DNA of 64,000 bases. Source: Neisseria dumasiana (GTDB lineage Bacteria > Pseudomonadota > Gammaproteobacteria > Burkholderiales > Neisseriaceae). Both the position numbers and the translations under genes were made by a program. The notes under the pieces were generated by a model. The model saw only the letters and a list, made by a program, of their open reading frames with translations, was not told where the DNA came from and did not search any database. This document shows positions 55,606-63,211 of this stretch, one piece after another; the first letter of the stretch is position 1; the number at the start of each line of letters is the position of its first letter. Location: assembly GCF_022870885.1 (NCBI RefSeq), contig NZ_CP091509.1, forward strand, positions 2,615,564 through 2,679,563. The letters run 5' to 3'.

Positions 55606-56070
55606 TTACCACTGCGAATAAGGATGCTTGCTCAAATAAGCATTGGTAAATTTACCGTTCGACGTGATTTCCTCGCCCAACCAATCGGGTTTTTCAAACG
55701 GTACGCCTTCTCCCGGCAATTCCAGTTCCGCCACCACCAAAGGCGCGTTGTCGCCGAAATATTCGTCGATTTCAAACATAAAACCGCGGTATTCGATTTT
55801 ATAGCGGTGTTTTTCCAGCTTAAACGGACACATTGTCTGCATCATCTGCTCGGCGTGCGTGATCGGAATTTCATATTCAAATTCGCTGCGCGTTGTGTCG
55901 GAAATATAGCCTTTTAAAGTCAGCCATGCTTTGCGGCCGATAATCCGCACGCGGATGGTGCATTCCTTATCCACACTCAAATAGCCCTGACGCATCATTT
56001 CCGGCTCGCCCGCTTCAGCGCGCCAGCTGTCGTCTTTCAAAAGAAAACGGCGTTCGATTTCGATAGTCAT
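55606..56070 (-). CDS. CYTH domain protein (putative triphosphatase)
   Basis: A 154-residue CYTH-fold protein. The family's ExExK start is seen as EIERRF with Arg in place of Lys. The tunnel-lining charged residues recur in RVRIIGRKAWLTLKG, EFEYEIP, FEIDEYFG and VVAELELP. The stand-alone short form is similar to bacterial inorganic triphosphatases rather than to adenylate cyclases. The natural substrate is not known from sequence. It lies 13 bases after the hemJ-type gene's stop on the other side of a DUS. Confidence 0.9.
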   Translation of the reverse strand: MTIEIERRFLLKDDSWRAEAGEPEMMRQGYLSVDKECTIRVRIIGRKAWLTLKGYISDTTRSEFEYEIPITHAEQMMQTMCPFKLEKHRYKIEYRGFMFEIDEYFGDNAPLVVAELELPGEGVPFEKPDWLGEEITSNGKFTNAYLSKHPYSQW

Positions 56071-56083
56071 GATTCAGACGGCC

Positions 56084-56506
56084 TCAAAACGGTTTGAATA
56101 CAACAAGATACAAAGCGGCAATCATAATCAGCACCGGAATTTCGTTAAACACGCGAAACCATTTGTGCGAATAGCGGTTGCGGTTATCCTCAAAATCCAG
56201 CAGCAAACGGTAGCAGTAAAAATGGTAACCCAGCAAAACCACGCCCAGCGTTACTTTCGTATGCACCCAGCCCATGCCCCACCAGCCGGTTACAAACGGA
56301 ATCGCAAAGCCGGTTACCACCGCGCCCAAGCCCAACGGCGTCATAAACTTAAACAGCCGGCGCGCCATACCGAGCAAACGCAGATATTCGCCCCGGTTGC
56401 CTGTTTCCACCTGCGCCAGATTCACATAAATACGCGGCAGGTAAAAAAGCCCGGCAAACCACGAAATGATAAAAAACACATGCAGCAGTTTGAACCATAA
56501 ATACAT
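56084..56506 (-). CDS. hemJ: Protoporphyrinogen oxidase HemJ-like membrane protein
   Basis: A 140-residue inner-membrane protein with four helices. The N-terminal MYLWFKLLHVFFIISWFAGL carries the conserved His9 and Trp, and the RIYVNLA, GWVHTKV and YRWFRVFNE-like segments match HemJ. HemJ oxidises protoporphyrinogen IX in heme synthesis in many proteobacteria. The start at 56504-56506 gives the normal HemJ N-terminus; the upstream frame is DUS-derived. The CYTH gene follows it on the same strand. Confidence 0.88.
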   Translation of the reverse strand: MYLWFKLLHVFFIISWFAGLFYLPRIYVNLAQVETGNRGEYLRLLGMARRLFKFMTPLGLGAVVTGFAIPFVTGWWGMGWVHTKVTLGVVLLGYHFYCYRLLLDFEDNRNRYSHKWFRVFNEIPVLIMIAALYLVVFKPF

Positions 56507-56634
56507 TTTCAGACGGCCTTTGGAAAATAACCGACATATTGTAGCCCCAAACACGCCCCGATAGTTAAGATTTGTAGGCCGGTCGGGCTTTTTTGCTAAA
56601 ATACCGCCGCACTTTACACGAAAGGGAAAACAAC

Positions 56635-56928
56635 ATGATCAAACAATTCGAAATTCACGGCGGCGTCAAAAAAGAACTCCAAGCCTATCTTGATGCCCGC
56701 AATACCGATCTCAAAACCGCGATGGACAGCGAAGAACGCAACCGCGAAGTCGCCGCCATCATCCACAACGGCCTGCCCGCGATGGTAAGAAAAATCTATT
56801 CGCTCGAAAAAATGCAGAAGTTTTTTTGGGAGAAAAAAGACCTGATGGTAGAGTTTGTTGCCGCACGCTTGAATGCTGCCGACAAGAAACCGAAAGGCAG
56901 TAAAAATACCCATCAGAAGAAACGCTGA
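56635..56928 (+). CDS. Hypothetical protein, 97 residues
   Basis: A small soluble helical protein, charged at both ends, with a basic C-terminal tail (KKPKGSKNTHQKKR). I do not recognise the family. The ATG at 56635 follows AAAGGGAAAACAAC, a plausible ribosome site, and the upstream DUS-free region suits a promoter. It ends seven bases before the terminal-inverted-repeat element at 56936. Confidence 0.65.
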   Translation: MIKQFEIHGGVKKELQAYLDARNTDLKTAMDSEERNREVAAIIHNGLPAMVRKIYSLEKMQKFFWEKKDLMVEFVAARLNAADKKPKGSKNTHQKKR

Positions 56929-56935
56929 TATGTCC

Positions 56936-57100
56936 TAGGGCGTGTCGTTAGAAGGCTTGTGAAGCGGATTTTTGAGGCAAAATCCGCAGATGCAAGGCAA
57001 AAAGCACAGCAAGATTGGACATCTTGCGCGCATTTTTAACGCCGCAGATGTGGATTTTGACCAAAAATGCCGCCGCAATGCTTTCTAACGACACGCCCTA
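56936..57100. repeat. Terminal-inverted-repeat element (MITE-like)
   Basis: A 165-bp element with perfect inverted ends TAGGGCGTGTCGTTAGAA (18 bases) and imperfect pairing that continues inward for about 60 bases, including AAAATCCGCA and AAAATCCACA. There is no open reading frame. It could fold as a long hairpin. The family is not one I can name; it differs from the Correia elements. It fills the gap between the 97-residue gene and yggS. Confidence 0.75.
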
Positions 57101-57104
57101 AACC

Positions 57105-57149
57105 AAAGGCCGTCTGAAAGCGAGTTTTGCAAGCTTTCAGACGGCCTTT
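57105..57149. terminator. DUS hairpin after yggS
   Basis: A 17-base arm (57105-57121) pairs exactly with 57133-57149, 17 bases from the yggS stop. Confidence 0.75.
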
Positions 57150-57165
57150 AAACATCTCTACTACT

Positions 57166-57876
57166 TTACTTATCCGCATAATCCCGCTTGCCGAAAATCG
57201 CACTGCCCACCCGCACATGCGTTGCACCGCAGGCAATCGCGGTTTCCATATCGGCCGACATGCCCATCGACAGCACATCTGCCTGCACACCGGCCGCATT
57301 CAAGTCGGCCAACAACTGCTCCATCCGGCCAAACTGACTGCGCAGGGCATCGGCATCGGCATCCGCTTCGGCCACACACATAAAACCGCGCACCTGCAAA
57401 CGCGGCAGCTTCGCCGTTTCGCTGGCCAGCGCCACCGCTTCCTCCGGCGCCACACCGTGCTTGCCCGGCTCGCCTGCAATATTCACCTCGATACACACCT
57501 GCAAAGGCGGCATTTCAGACGGCCTCTGTTCGCTCAAACGGCGTGCGGTTTTTAAACGGCTTACCGTATGCACCCAATGCGCCCGCTCGGCAACAAAACG
57601 GGTTTTGTTCGATTGAACATCACCGATTACATGCCACACGATATCGGGCAAATCGGCCAATTCTTCCGTTTTACCATACCATTCCTGAATATAGTTTTCG
57701 CCGAAATCACGCGCACCCGCCGCATACGCTTCGCGGATATCGCCTGCCGGAAAGGTTTTGCTCACAGCCACCAGATTCACGCTGCCCGCCTTGCGGTGTG
57801 CCGCTGCTTCCGCACGGCCGATTGCCGCCAATACATCCCGATAATTCTGTTGCAGCCTTGTCATGATTTTTTCCAT
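57166..57876 (-). CDS. yggS: YggS family PLP-binding homeostasis protein
   Basis: A 236-residue alanine-racemase-like TIM barrel protein that keeps pyridoxal phosphate levels balanced. The PLP lysine is in VAVSKTFPA, and FGENYIQEW, HVIGDVQSNK (usually HFIGxLQxNK) and SMGMSADMETAI are family blocks. I start at 57874-57876; another ATG lies 12 bases downstream. It is divergent from pilT, the layout known from Pseudomonas, but proC and yggT, which usually follow yggS, lie 55 kb away. Confidence 0.93.
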   Translation of the reverse strand: MEKIMTRLQQNYRDVLAAIGRAEAAAHRKAGSVNLVAVSKTFPAGDIREAYAAGARDFGENYIQEWYGKTEELADLPDIVWHVIGDVQSNKTRFVAERAHWVHTVSRLKTARRLSEQRPSEMPPLQVCIEVNIAGEPGKHGVAPEEAVALASETAKLPRLQVRGFMCVAEADADADALRSQFGRMEQLLADLNAAGVQADVLSMGMSADMETAIACGATHVRVGSAIFGKRDYADK

Positions 57877-58031
57877 ATTCCACGGTTTTTGTACCGTTAG
57901 CAAAAATAATTAAATTTTTACTTGGTTTAACAACTTTATCTATTTAAAATAAACGGCTGAATAACCTTGGCCGTCAACACACAGAATGCAAACGGCTCAG
58001 AAAATTTTAACTTAAAAAGCAAGGCCACATT

Positions 58032-59072
58032 ATGCAAATTACCGACTTACTCGCGTTTGGTGTCAAAAACAAAGCATCCGACCTCCACCTCAGCTCAGAC
58101 CTGCCGCCCATGATCCGCGTACACGGCGACGTGCGCCGCATCAACCTGCCCGAAATGGGCAGCGACGAGGTGGGCAATATGATTACCTCGGTGATGAACG
58201 ATTACCAGCGCAAAGTCTATCAACAAAACATGGAAGTGGACTTTTCATTCGAGCTGCCCAATGTTGCGCGTTTCCGTGTAAACGCATTCATGACCAACCG
58301 CGGCCCGGCAGCCGTATTCCGTACCATTCCCAGCACCGTATTAACTTTGGAAGACTTAAAAGCCCCGCGTATTTTCCAAAAAATCGCCGACAATCCGCGC
58401 GGCCTCGTATTGGTTACCGGCCCCACCGGTTCGGGTAAATCCACCACGCTGGCGGCCATGATCAACTACATCAACGACACCCAACCCGCACACATCCTTA
58501 CCATCGAAGACCCTATCGAGTTTGTGCACACCAGCAAAAAATCCCTCATCAACCAGCGCGAACTCCACCAACACACCCACAGCTTCGCCAACGCCCTCAA
58601 ATCCGCCTTGCGTGAAGACCCCGACGTGATTCTGGTGGGTGAGATGCGCGACCCCGAAACCATCGGTCTTGCGCTTACCGCCGCCGAAACCGGCCACTTG
58701 GTATTCGGTACCCTGCACACCACCGGCGCCGCCAAAACGGTTGACCGTATCGTCGACGTATTCCCCGCGGGCGAAAAAGAGATGGTGCGCTCCATGCTTT
58801 CCGAATCGCTGCGTGCCGTGATTTCGCAAACGCTGCTGAAAACCCGCGACGGCAACGGCCGCGTAGCCGCACATGAAATTCTGGTTTCCACTCCCGCCGT
58901 GCGCAACCTGATCCGCGAAAACAAAATCGCCCAAATCAACTCCGCCCTGCAAACCGGTCAGGCACACGGTATGCAAACGCTCGACCAAGCCTTGCAAAAT
59001 CTGGTGCGCCAGGGTGCGATCAGCCCGGAAACCGCACGCAGCAAAGCGCAAAGCTCCGATCTGATTTTATGA
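58032..59072 (+). CDS. pilT: Type IV pilus retraction ATPase PilT
   Basis: A 346-residue hexameric ATPase that powers pilus retraction, twitching and DNA uptake. Walker A is GPTGSGKSTT (130-139), with the Asp box and Walker B (LREDPDVILVGEMRD) and the C-terminal AIRNLIRE-type motif VRNLIREN. It stays at the cytoplasmic base of the pilus. PilU follows 28 bases later. With the uptake sequences found everywhere in this window, it supports natural competence. Confidence 0.97.
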   Translation: MQITDLLAFGVKNKASDLHLSSDLPPMIRVHGDVRRINLPEMGSDEVGNMITSVMNDYQRKVYQQNMEVDFSFELPNVARFRVNAFMTNRGPAAVFRTIPSTVLTLEDLKAPRIFQKIADNPRGLVLVTGPTGSGKSTTLAAMINYINDTQPAHILTIEDPIEFVHTSKKSLINQRELHQHTHSFANALKSALREDPDVILVGEMRDPETIGLALTAAETGHLVFGTLHTTGAAKTVDRIVDVFPAGEKEMVRSMLSESLRAVISQTLLKTRDGNGRVAAHEILVSTPAVRNLIRENKIAQINSALQTGQAHGMQTLDQALQNLVRQGAISPETARSKAQSSDLIL

Positions 59073-59100
59073 TGAAACAAACACATAAGGGTAAAACACC

Positions 59101-60330
59101 ATGAGCGAATCCAACCAACTGCACAACCTGCTGGCGGAAATGGTTCAGGCTTATTCAGAAAAAAACCAGCCGCCGCACATTCCCACGCCTGCCGAAATCG
59201 GCGCACATCTGCACCCCTTGCTCGACCGCATGTGTCAGGAAGCCGAACAACGCAGCGCGTCCGATATCTTTATCAGCGCAGGTTTTCCGCCCGCGCTGAA
59301 AGTAAACGGCGTGATGACCCCGATGCCCCACAAAGCATTAAACGGCAAAGACACCGCCGAAATCATCCAATCGACCATGAACGACGACCAACTCGAAGCG
59401 TTCAACCGCGAATTGGAACTGAACTATTCGGTGCAATCGCGCAGCAACACCCGATACCGTGTCAACGCCTATCACGAGCAAGGCCGCTGCGGCATGGTAT
59501 TGCGCCGCATCAACCAACGCGTGCCGACGGTAGATGAGCTTTCTTTGCCGCAAAAACTCAAAGACTTGGCACTCACGCCCCGCGGCCTGCTCATTTTGGC
59601 CGGCCCCACCGGTTCGGGTAAATCCACTTCGATGGCGGCCATGATCGACCACCGCAACCAAAAAGTGCCCGGCCATATCGTTACCATCGAAGACCCCATC
59701 GAATATCTCTACCAGCCGCGCCGCTGTATCATCACCCAACGCGAAATCGGCATCGACACCGCAGATTGGAAACTGGCCGTGCAAAACGCCATGCGTCAGG
59801 CACCCGATGTAGTATGTATCGGTGAGGTGCGCAGCGAAGCCAGTATGGAACACGCCTTGCAACTGGCACAAACCGGCCACCTGTGCGTATTTACCCTGCA
59901 CGCCAACAATGCCGCCCAAGCCATCGAACGGATTCTCAACTTCTACCCCGAAGACCGCCAAGCACAAGTGTTGATGGATCTGGCACTCAACCTGACCGCC
60001 ATCATCGGCCAGCGTTTGGTGCTTAAAAAAGGCCGCCACCAACGTACCGCCGTCATCGACCTGCTGCTCAACACACCGGCTATGCAGGATTTGATTTTCA
60101 AGGGCGAATTGTTGGAAATCCGCGATCTGATGACGCGCTCAAGCGTAGAAGGCATGCAAACATTCGACCAAAACCTGTTCGACCTTTATCTCAAAGACCA
60201 GATCGAATACGACGAAGCCCTGCGCCAAGCCGATTCCGCCAACGATTTGCGTCTGCGTATCCAGCTGCACGAAGAAGGCGACAACCCCGAACGTTTATAC
60301 GACAGAATCAGCGATTTGAACTTGATGTAA
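59101..60330 (+). CDS. pilU: PilT-dependent retraction ATPase PilU
   Basis: A 409-residue PilT/PilU-type ATPase, longer than PilT at both ends. Walker A is GPTGSGKSTS and the Walker B region reads PDVVCIGEVRS. In other species PilU supports PilT in strong retraction. The C-terminal extension past the ATPase core (about 30 residues, ending ISDLNLM) is typical of PilU. The operon ends at the GC hairpin 60388-60414. Confidence 0.94.
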   Translation: MSESNQLHNLLAEMVQAYSEKNQPPHIPTPAEIGAHLHPLLDRMCQEAEQRSASDIFISAGFPPALKVNGVMTPMPHKALNGKDTAEIIQSTMNDDQLEAFNRELELNYSVQSRSNTRYRVNAYHEQGRCGMVLRRINQRVPTVDELSLPQKLKDLALTPRGLLILAGPTGSGKSTSMAAMIDHRNQKVPGHIVTIEDPIEYLYQPRRCIITQREIGIDTADWKLAVQNAMRQAPDVVCIGEVRSEASMEHALQLAQTGHLCVFTLHANNAAQAIERILNFYPEDRQAQVLMDLALNLTAIIGQRLVLKKGRHQRTAVIDLLLNTPAMQDLIFKGELLEIRDLMTRSSVEGMQTFDQNLFDLYLKDQIEYDEALRQADSANDLRLRIQLHEEGDNPERLYDRISDLNLM

Positions 60331-60387
60331 ATCCACACCGGCATTTGTCGTAATCAATATGCCGGTTTCGGATGGAAAACAACCTTA

Positions 60388-60414
60388 GGGGCGGATAATA
60401 TATCCGCCCCTTTT
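60388..60414 (+). terminator. Rho-independent terminator of pilTU
   Basis: GGGGCGGAT (60388-60396) and ATCCGCCCC (60402-60410) form a GC-rich stem with a five-base loop, then TTTT. It is 58 bases past the pilU stop. Confidence 0.85.
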
Positions 60415-60660
60415 GACGCTTGGGCGGAAAGAATGTTGATACCGCAGCTTTCTGCCAACAGTGTGGTGGTAATGGAGAATGCGCCTTTCCACAAAGGTCA
60501 TGTCGAAGTGTTGTTGAAAGAGAAAGGCCATAGCCTACTGTGGCTGCCGCCTTGCAACCCTGACTTGAATCCGATAGAGAAGAAGTGGGCTTGGATGAAG
60601 AGGCACCGGAGAAAGCACATAATAATGTCCGTCGATGAGTTATTTAGAAGCATTATTTAA
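60411..60660 (+). pseudogene. IS630-type transposase C-terminal remnant
   Basis: An open frame from about 60411 (visible start ATG 60433) codes for the DDE_3 end of an IS630-family transposase: VVVMENAPFHKG, GHSLLWLPPCNPDLNPIEKKWAWMK and the C-terminal VDELFRSII. The N-terminal two thirds are missing. The stop TAA lies at the edge of the IS1016-like insertion, which entered after this remnant. No function is expected. Confidence 0.8.
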
Positions 60661-61373
60661 GGGGCTGACGTAGATTAGCAGTCATGATAGGCTGCCAAAA
60701 TGAAGATAACCCACTGTAAGTTAAAGAAGAGTCTGCAAAGAAAACTGCTTGAATATTTTGTATTGGAAGTAACCGCACGTTCTGCTGCCGATATCTTGGG
60801 TATTCAGCCCAATACGGCTATTCTCTTCTACCGTAAAATCCGTCTTGTTATCAGCCATCATTTGGCTTTGGAAGCAGATCAGGTTTTTGAGGGCACTATA
60901 GAATTGGATGAGAGCTATTTCGGCGGTAAGCGTAAAGGAAAGCGCGGTAGGGGAGCAGCAGGTAAAGTGGTGGTTTTCGGTATCCTTAAACGTGGAGGTA
61001 AGGTTTATACGGTTGTAGTGAATAATGCCCGAAAGGAAAGTTTATTTCCTGTTATTACAAGGAAAATTACACCTGATAGCGTAGTTTATACGGACTGCCT
61101 GAGCAGTTACGACGTGTTGGATGTCAGCGGTTTTCACCATCACAGGATTAATCACAGCAAAAAGTTTGCCGACCGACACAACCATATCAACGGCATTGAG
61201 AATTTTTGGAATCAGGCGAAACGTGTCTTGCGCAAATACAACGGAATTGACCGAAAATCTTTTCCTCTGTTCTTGAAAGAATGTGAGTTTCGTTTTAACT
61301 TCGGGACACCAAAGCAGCAGTTAAAAACTTTGCGGCTTTGGTGTGGTGTTTAGGGCTAATCTACTTCAGCCCC
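60661..61373 (+). mobile_element. IS1595-family (IS1016-like) insertion sequence, copy 2
   Basis: Same 713-bp element as at 20258-20970, in reverse orientation relative to it. It has the same ends (GGGGCTGACG and the inverted GGGGCTGAAG) and an intact 8-bp target duplication TTATTTAA (60653-60660 and 61374-61381). The transposase protein is identical. The insertion is in the AT-rich end of an IS630 remnant. Confidence 0.95.
60700..61353 (+). CDS. IS1016-like (IS1595 family) transposase
   Basis: The 217-residue DDE transposase of copy 2, identical in protein sequence to that at 20278-20931. The IELDESYFGG and HINGIENFWNQAKR motifs are intact, so the enzyme may be active and could act on both copies. 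It has no frameshift. Confidence 0.93.
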   Translation: MKITHCKLKKSLQRKLLEYFVLEVTARSAADILGIQPNTAILFYRKIRLVISHHLALEADQVFEGTIELDESYFGGKRKGKRGRGAAGKVVVFGILKRGGKVYTVVVNNARKESLFPVITRKITPDSVVYTDCLSSYDVLDVSGFHHHRINHSKKFADRHNHINGIENFWNQAKRVLRKYNGIDRKSFPLFLKECEFRFNFGTPKQQLKTLRLWCGV

Positions 61374-61401
61374 TTATTTAAATTAAGTTGATTGACTGTA
61401 C

Positions 61402-62718
61402 TTAGGGCGCAGACTGCCTATCCATCTGCGCTTCACGTTCCAGCTCGTGAGCATACGCCTGCGCTTCTTCCTCGTTAAACGGTTTGAGTACGCCGCTGTC
61501 GTTACGCGGGTCGAGTTCCGCCATCACCGGGCCGGCCGAAGCAGGCATGTTAACGTGCATACTGCGTTTGTCTTCCGGTACCACAGCTTGTCGCGAGGCG
61601 AATACGGCCAGCAACGTAGCAAAAACAATGAAATAACCATAAAAACCGTAGCGTTCGGCCTGATCCATCACCACTCCCAAAATGATTGGGGCAAAGAGCG
61701 AACCCATGCCGTAGCTGAAGAGCAGACTGCGACTCACTTCCACCGTATTCATTTCATTAGGCAACTGGTCGTTGGCACGGGCTACGCTCAAAGCATAAAG
61801 AGTAAACAGCCCGATGCCGAAAAATACCGCCACAATATATTGAACCCAAATAGCATCTATGCCCGCCACCATCAGCAAAATACCGGCCGCTGCGCCCAAG
61901 GCTGAAACCGTCGAGCAAGTAAAAATAGCGGTGCGGCGGCCGTAGCGGTCGGAAAGGCGAGCAATCGGCAACTGCACGGCAAAGCCCGTGCCCATGGCAA
62001 TCATCAGATAAAACGAAATCTGCCGCACGTCAAAACCCTGTTTGAGCAGAAATACCGAAGCCATAGTAAAAAAACCGTTCATCAACAAACCGGCAGTAAA
62101 GCTGCCCACAATTGCCAAGGGAGCAATGGCAAACAAACGCGGCAGGCTGATACGTTGGTGCGGAGGCAGTTCCGGTGCTTTCAATCGGGTCAGTGCCACC
62201 GGCAGCATCGCCGCCATCACCATAATCGCCGAGAGAAGAAAAATATCTTGGCTGGAAAGTTTGAAACTTAACAGGCCGATACCCACGGTAAAAGAAATGT
62301 AGTACACCACATTATAAAAGGCCAACACTTTGGCACGGCCGGCAGAGGTGCTGCGTTCGGCCAACCAACTTTCCACAATCATCAACAGGCTGTAATAGCA
62401 AAAGCCGAGCAACACCCGCAATGCACCCCATACCCAGAGATTATCCGTCATCATATGGCTGAGCGCGGCAATCGCGAACACCGCCCCGAACACGCTGAAG
62501 CCACGGATATGCCCCACACCCGATACCACGCGGTGCGCTGCCATCGCACTTAAAGCAGCCCCCACGAAAAATGCCGCATTAAGCACGCCGATGGCAAAGT
62601 TTTTCACCCCCATCTGCGAAAGCTCCACACCTGCCGAGTTCAAAAACAGGCCGAATCCCGCAAACAGAAAAAATACCGAGAAAAAGAGCGAATAAAATTT
62701 GTTGGATTGTTCAAGCAT
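61402..62718 (-). CDS. Major facilitator superfamily transporter (YcaD-like)
   Basis: A 438-residue inner-membrane transporter with twelve predicted helices. The loop motif between helices 8 and 9 reads ARLSDRYGRRTAIF, a form of the MFS motif A. The pattern with RVLLGFCYYSLLMIVESWLAERS recalls YcaD-type MFS proteins; the substrate is unknown. A longer frame begins at 62877, but its first 53 codons run into a Correia-like element; I use ATG 62716-62718 with a weak GAAAG ribosome site. The C-terminal tail (about 50 residues) is polar and cytoplasmic. Confidence 0.82.
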   Translation of the reverse strand: MLEQSNKFYSLFFSVFFLFAGFGLFLNSAGVELSQMGVKNFAIGVLNAAFFVGAALSAMAAHRVVSGVGHIRGFSVFGAVFAIAALSHMMTDNLWVWGALRVLLGFCYYSLLMIVESWLAERSTSAGRAKVLAFYNVVYYISFTVGIGLLSFKLSSQDIFLLSAIMVMAAMLPVALTRLKAPELPPHQRISLPRLFAIAPLAIVGSFTAGLLMNGFFTMASVFLLKQGFDVRQISFYLMIAMGTGFAVQLPIARLSDRYGRRTAIFTCSTVSALGAAAGILLMVAGIDAIWVQYIVAVFFGIGLFTLYALSVARANDQLPNEMNTVEVSRSLLFSYGMGSLFAPIILGVVMDQAERYGFYGYFIVFATLLAVFASRQAVVPEDKRSMHVNMPASAGPVMAELDPRNDSGVLKPFNEEEAQAYAHELEREAQMDRQSAP

Positions 62719-62840
62719 CGATACGGCTTTCAGACTCAAGTTGGCAAATGCGCTAGCCTGACAGATTAACAGACGGGTGTAAACAGACAACTGCCGCCGA
62801 AAACGTAAAAAACAGAAATGTAAAAACAGAAGATGAGAAA

Positions 62841-62994
62841 TATAGTTAATCCGCTTATTTTTAATAGACGGCAGCAAGCGCAGAAAGTGCAGCTGTACGG
62901 AAACGATTCTGTTGCCTATTCAACGGCTTGCACAATGATTGTTTTTGAGTTAAGGCGCAGCAACGCGGTAGTAAAAATAAGTGGATTGACTCTA
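62841..62994. repeat. Correia-like repeat element
   Basis: 154 bp with ends TATAGTTAATCC and GGATTGACTCTA, close to the Correia ends. The core has GACGGCAGCAAGCGCAGAAA, TGTACGGAAACGATTCTG and TTTGAGTTAAGGCG. It lies 122 bases upstream of the MFS gene and could affect its promoter, as these elements sometimes carry outward promoters. Confidence 0.8.
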
Positions 62995-63028
62995 GGATAA
63001 CCGTTTGGATCGAACAAAAAGCACAGAC

Positions 63029-63054
63029 AAAAAAAAGCCCTTGAAAACAAGGGC
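63029..63054 (-). terminator. Rho-independent terminator of the candidate sRNA
   Basis: A 7-bp GC-rich stem with an AAAA loop on the plus strand (TTTT on the minus), followed on the minus strand by eight T. Confidence 0.8.
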
Positions 63055-63103
63055 GGAATATCATGTTTTTCCGAAAGGATAAACAGTTATGAAAAGTTGC
63101 TGT
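63029..63103 (-). ncRNA. Candidate small RNA upstream of the M48 peptidase gene
   Basis: A minus-strand transcript of about 75 nt is suggested by a TATAAT box (63109-63114) and a strong terminator (stem GCCCTTG/CAAGGGC at 63037-63054, eight T after it). No minus-strand gene lies between them. The 5' part is single-stranded and rich in U and A, as in Hfq-bound RNAs. On the plus strand the same DNA would give only a 13-codon frame. The -35 is weak. Not matched to a known RNA. Confidence 0.5.
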
Positions 63104-63108
63104 CAGCT

Positions 63109-63137
63109 ATTATACTTACACCGTTTATAAAACACCA
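63109..63137 (-). promoter_or_regulatory. Possible promoter of the candidate sRNA
   Basis: A perfect TATAAT at 63109-63114 read on the minus strand; a weak TGGTGT (63132-63137) 17 bases upstream. Confidence 0.45.
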
Positions 63138-63211
63138 GTTAAAACCCGGTCCACCGAAACAAGGTGTATATTTTACGCTACATTATTGTTTTTATTAAAT
63201 TTATATTTAAA

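Noticed and set aside
62719..62877. N-terminal extension of the MFS transporter frame.
   Set aside because: The first 53 codons run from within a Correia-like element, and the family N-terminus begins at the later ATG.
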